Positions 10,744 through 13,737 of a stretch of DNA of 13,737 bases are shown piece by piece. Made by a program: the position numbers and the translations under genes. Below the pieces are notes generated by a model. It saw only the letters and a program-made list of their open reading frames with translations. It made no database searches and was not told the origin of the DNA. Positions within the stretch are counted from its first letter, which is position 1; every line of letters starts with the position of its first letter. This stretch comes from Candidatus Halarchaeoplasma halalkaliphilum (GTDB lineage: Archaea; Thermoplasmatota; Thermoplasmata; Halarchaeoplasmatales; Halarchaeoplasmataceae), in contig SLLU01000047.1 of assembly GCA_007133925.1 (NCBI GenBank), forward strand, positions 1-13,737, written 5' to 3'.

Positions 10744-13004
10744 CTCTTTTCTTTGGCTGGGCAATCCATATCGGGACAGAGTTCCCATGGCTTTCGTCCC
10801 TTATATATTATCTTCATCATGGGTGCTCCGCATTCCTCACATTTGTCACCCTCATAGAGAACGCTGCCCTTCTGGGGAAGGGGATAGGTGCGTTTACATT
10901 CCGGATAGTTGGAGCATCCGAGGAAGCGTTTTCCCCTGTAGGAACGCATCTCCATAATATCTCCGCCGCACTTGGGGCAGGTGCCCCTGAATCTTTTGTC
11001 CTTCGAGTACTTGCAGTTCAGATCCACACATAATTCCTCGGTATCCCCGGTGTGGAACACCTTGACCGTGGGTGCACCGCACTCGGGACAGTTTTTGTTG
11101 GATGGTTTCACGGAACCGGAACGGGATATCTGATAGGTATTTTCGCATTTCGGATAGTTGCTGCAACCCACGAACCTTCCCTTTTTCCCCTTGCGTACCA
11201 GCAGGATTCCACCGCACTTTGGGCATTTACCCACCGATGTTTGATCCATAAGAGAATCCTTTAGCTCACTGCGTATATCCTCCCTGTCCTTTTTCAGGGA
11301 TCTGATCACCGTTTCCAGCATCTCCTTGGATTCTTCCACAACATCCTCTTTCTTGAGATCGCTCTCGGCTATCTTCTGCATGTCCTCCTCAAGGGTCTTG
11401 GTCATGTCGGGCTTGGCCACCATATCTGCATGGGCCTCCAGGGTTTTGATAACGGACTTACCTGATAGGGTGGAGTGGGGCACCTTCCCGCTCACGAAGC
11501 CCCTGTCGTACAACTTCTGAATTATCGAGTGCCTGGTACTTTTTGTGCCCAATCCAAGTCTCTCCATCTCCCTTATAAGGGAACCCTGTGAGAATCTCTG
11601 GGGTGGTTTGGTCTCGTCCTCGCTGAGTACTATGTCCTTCACAACCGTGGTATCCCCCTGGGATAGTTCCGGCACCCTGTTTTCCTTCGGCTGGAAATAG
11701 GGGTAGTACTTCATCCATCCCCTTTCGATGACCTCGTATCCCTTGGACTCGAACACCTCGCTTTCTATTTCCAGCCTGACATCCCTGGTCAATGCCTTTC
11801 CGGGAGGTGATACGGTGACCAGGAAGCGACGGAGTATGAGCTCATATATCTTCCATTCCCTGCCCTTGAGCTGTTTCTTTGTGGCTGGCTTGATGGGGTA
11901 TATGGGGGGATGGTCAGTGGTCTGCTTCTTGCCCCTTGAGGCCCGTATGTTCTTTTGCCGGAGTATCTCCTCAACTTCCTTTGACAGTTCCGACGACTTC
12001 AGTTTTTCCAGGTGACTGGGGAGATGAAGACTCGGGGGATAGACAGTGTTCTCGGTTCTCGGGTAGGATATCCACCCGGCAGTGTACAGATCCTCGGCGG
12101 TCTTCATGGCCTGGGCCGGTGTCATGTCCAGCTTGGTTGCATCGGAGATGAACTGGGTTGTGTTGAACGGTGGTAGGGGCCACAATTTTTTCTCTTTCTC
12201 CTCGAACGAAAGCACTGTGGCAGAACTTGCGTCTTCTATCTTTTCATATATGCTCTCGGCCTTTTCGGCTTCCCATATCCTTCCCTCCTCGTGCCTTGCC
12301 TTGAACTCAAAATCCTTCTCTAGTAGGGCATCTATGAGCCAGTAGGCTTCAGGTTCGAAATTCTCTATCTCCTCGTCCCTGTCAACGATCAGGGCCAATG
12401 TGGGGCTCTGCACCCTGCCTGCCGATATGAAGTTCTTACCGTATTGCCCCGAGGTCTTGGAGAGGAACCTAGTGAGCACGGCCCCCCATGCCAGATCGAT
12501 GATCTGCCTTGATTCAGCCGATTCCGCCAGTTTCACATCCAGATCCTTCAGGGACGAGAATGCGCTCTCTATCTCGGGTTTCGAAAGGGAGCTGAAGGTC
12601 GCTCTTTTTATTTCTATATCCGGTTCTTTTTCCTGCAAGATCCTTACGGCTTCCAGACCGATCAGCTCCCCCTCCCTATCGTAGTCCGTGGCCACTATCA
12701 CCCTGTGGGCACCCTCTACCTGTTTCTTCAAAAGGGAGACGATCCTGCCCGCGGTCACCTCTTTGACCGGCTCAACCTGTATCAAGTCCTCCTCATCCAC
12801 CTTGCTCCAGCTATTGTACTCGTCGGGATAGTCGTACTCCACCACGTGTCCCCTCAATCCCATCACCACGTAGCTGTCCTTTTCCCTCCTGAACTCGAAG
12901 TAGGGTATCTTGAAGTAATATTTCCGATCAAGCTTGCCGTTGGAAAGCAAGTAGGCGATCCTTGATGCGGCGTTGTTCTTCTCACAGATCACAAGAATTC
13001 TCAT
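10740..13004 (-). CDS. topA: DNA topoisomerase I (type IA) with four C-terminal zinc ribbons
   Basis: This 754-aa enzyme relaxes negatively supercoiled DNA by single-strand passage. The Toprim domain carries Glu8 (ICEKN) and the acidic DYDREGE (107-113). The central gate region has SAGRVQSPTLALIVDRDEEI (194-213), and the catalytic tyrosine is Tyr314 in GWISYPRTENTVYP (310-323), with Arg316 next to it. The C-terminus has four zinc ribbons: Cys594/597/614/620, 639/642/659/664, 676/679/697/703 and 722/725/743/748. They alternate between two types, so the array looks like a duplicated pair. There is no helicase domain, so it is not reverse gyrase. A box A at 13029-13037 suggests a near-leaderless mRNA. 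Its stop overlaps that of L40e. TopA fits bacterial-type and many euryarchaeal topoisomerases; topoisomerase III is the main alternative name. Confidence 0.93.
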   Translation of the reverse strand: MRILVICEKNNAASRIAYLLSNGKLDRKYYFKIPYFEFRREKDSYVVMGLRGHVVEYDYPDEYNSWSKVDEEDLIQVEPVKEVTAGRIVSLLKKQVEGAHRVIVATDYDREGELIGLEAVRILQEKEPDIEIKRATFSSLSKPEIESAFSSLKDLDVKLAESAESRQIIDLAWGAVLTRFLSKTSGQYGKNFISAGRVQSPTLALIVDRDEEIENFEPEAYWLIDALLEKDFEFKARHEEGRIWEAEKAESIYEKIEDASSATVLSFEEKEKKLWPLPPFNTTQFISDATKLDMTPAQAMKTAEDLYTAGWISYPRTENTVYPPSLHLPSHLEKLKSSELSKEVEEILRQKNIRASRGKKQTTDHPPIYPIKPATKKQLKGREWKIYELILRRFLVTVSPPGKALTRDVRLEIESEVFESKGYEVIERGWMKYYPYFQPKENRVPELSQGDTTVVKDIVLSEDETKPPQRFSQGSLIREMERLGLGTKSTRHSIIQKLYDRGFVSGKVPHSTLSGKSVIKTLEAHADMVAKPDMTKTLEEDMQKIAESDLKKEDVVEESKEMLETVIRSLKKDREDIRSELKDSLMDQTSVGKCPKCGGILLVRKGKKGRFVGCSNYPKCENTYQISRSGSVKPSNKNCPECGAPTVKVFHTGDTEELCVDLNCKYSKDKRFRGTCPKCGGDIMEMRSYRGKRFLGCSNYPECKRTYPLPQKGSVLYEGDKCEECGAPMMKIIYKGRKPWELCPDMDCPAKEKS

Positions 13005-13028
13005 CGCTCCCGTTCTACGAGGCTATTG

Positions 13029-13037
13029 TTATTTAAT
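13029..13037 (-). promoter_or_regulatory. Box A for topA
   Basis: The minus strand reads ATTAAATAA, centred about 29 bp before the ATG at 13004, so the mRNA should have almost no leader. It lies in the 81-bp gap after the surface-protein gene; nothing else is seen in that gap. Confidence 0.45.
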
Positions 13038-13085
13038 GTTTTGCGATTCCGTGAAGGGTGCTGCCCAAGACACTTCTTTCAAACT

Positions 13086-13737
13086 CTACACAGACCGTTT
13101 CCTGGAAAACGTGATCACTATGGTGAATGCCAGTATGACCACGATCAGTATCAGAACGATATAGAATATCCCTATCCCCCGGGATGATGTTTTCTCGGGT
13201 TCCACGAAGTATATGGTCATACTGTCGCTGGCCACGGTGTCCCACTCGCTGACCACCTCTATGTATGCGGTCCTGTTACCGACTTCCATGGTCTCGTCGT
13301 AGGGCAAGCTGAGAACGTAGGTCCCGTTCTCAAGGCTCATATCCCTAGTTAGGTAGTCTTCCATGATCAGCCTTACACTCTGCACCTCCCCTTCTATGAT
13401 AGCAGCGAAGTAAAGAGTGTTCCCTTCTTCCAGGACGAGTTCAACCACGCTGCCAAGGTCGTCCGTGGAGGTTCCCACTCCCACGTATATTATCACCGGC
13501 TCGGGTGGTATGACGGTCAGTAACAGATCGTCGAAGGTGTCCGTGTTCCCTCCGTGGTCCTCCGCGATAACGGTTATCCGTGCTTCAACCTTATCGGTTA
13601 TGTTAAGTGTTACAGAGTAGTTGAAATAGGATGTTCTTTCAAAGATCAGTTCGTCTATATCCAGTTCTTCACTGTACAGATAAACCCTTTTGATATCCCC
13701 GTCCTTGTCCCGTATTCCGCAGGAAATGTTCACGTAC
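13086..13737 (-). CDS. C-terminal part of a membrane-anchored surface protein (start outside the window)
   Basis: The frame is open to the window edge, so the N-terminus is missing; the GTG near 13733 is probably internal. The visible 217 or so residues are beta-rich and read like Ig/cadherin-type extracellular repeats (e.g. VTLNITDKVEARITVIAEDH, then PPEPVIIYVGVG). There are five N-glycosylation sequons (NIS, NYS, NIT, NGT, NRT). Near the end a hydrophobic helix GIGIFYIVLILIVVILAFTI is followed by VITFSRKRSV, a basic cytoplasmic anchor. This is the layout of archaeal surface or S-layer-associated proteins exported by Sec and held by a C-terminal membrane segment. The ligand or role cannot be told. 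It lies 81 bp upstream of topA on the same strand and is probably a separate transcription unit. Confidence 0.75.
   Translation of the reverse strand, partial: YVNISCGIRDKDGDIKRVYLYSEELDIDELIFERTSYFNYSVTLNITDKVEARITVIAEDHGGNTDTFDDLLLTVIPPEPVIIYVGVGTSTDDLGSVVELVLEEGNTLYFAAIIEGEVQSVRLIMEDYLTRDMSLENGTYVLSLPYDETMEVGNRTAYIEVVSEWDTVASDSMTIYFVEPEKTSSRGIGIFYIVLILIVVILAFTIVITFSRKRSV

Noticed and set aside
10740..13004. Reverse gyrase
   Set aside because: There is no N-terminal helicase domain; the protein begins directly with the Toprim domain.

Overview
This window is archaeal chromosomal DNA. The evidence is a TFB (TFIIB) gene, archaeal EF-1 beta, ribosomal protein L40e, the exosome subunit Csl4, an archaeal-type phosphopantothenate synthetase, a short-form S-adenosylhomocysteine hydrolase, and AT-rich box A promoters set about 25-40 bp before start codons. 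The gene complement (GvpD-like ATPase, roadblock protein, an uncharacterised small protein with a WRIHYW motif, multi-zinc-ribbon TopA) suggests a euryarchaeal or Thermoplasmatota lineage. That placement is an inference; there is no rRNA gene here to confirm it. No tRNA, rRNA, CRISPR array, insertion sequence or phage gene was seen, and no intergenic gap exceeds about 160 bp.

Layout from left to right. Positions 1-71 hold the first codons of an unrecognised minus-strand gene. Positions 172-1249 hold a two-gene plus-strand operon: a free-methionine-sulfoxide-reductase-like GAF protein, overlapping by 8 bp an Ogg2-type 8-oxoguanine DNA glycosylase. Facing it at 1242-2075 is a fusion of a glyoxalase/VOC-like domain with a nitroreductase. 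Positions 2175-2610 carry a small two-zinc-finger protein and EF-1 beta. The minus-strand pair at 2620-4622 is ahcY and phosphopantothenate synthetase. The plus-strand gene at 4715-5365 is pcm (protein-L-isoaspartate methyltransferase).

The minus-strand block 5368-10437 is the centre of the window. In transcription order it reads: TFB; then, from its own promoter, an uncharacterised 126-aa protein, a METTL5-like RNA methyltransferase, Csl4, and two tandem small coiled-coil proteins; then, from another promoter, a roadblock/LC7 protein and a GvpD/KaiC-like ATPase. The last four genes look like a possible uncharacterised regulatory or cytoskeletal module: two coiled-coil partners, a roadblock platform, and a two-domain RecA-fold ATPase whose second P-loop is lost. 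Positions 10594-10743 encode L40e (49 aa) on the plus strand. Positions 10740-13004 encode a type IA topoisomerase with four C-terminal zinc ribbons. The window ends in the C-terminal part of a glycosylated-looking, C-terminally anchored surface protein (13086-13737).

Functional threads: repair of oxidative and age damage (fRMsr-like, Ogg2, Pcm, possibly the nitroreductase fusion); SAM use and recycling (Pcm, METTL5-like and AhcY); and the information-processing core (TFB, Csl4, L40e, EF-1 beta, TopA). Packing is very tight: all four convergent gene pairs end within -8 to +9 bp of each other.
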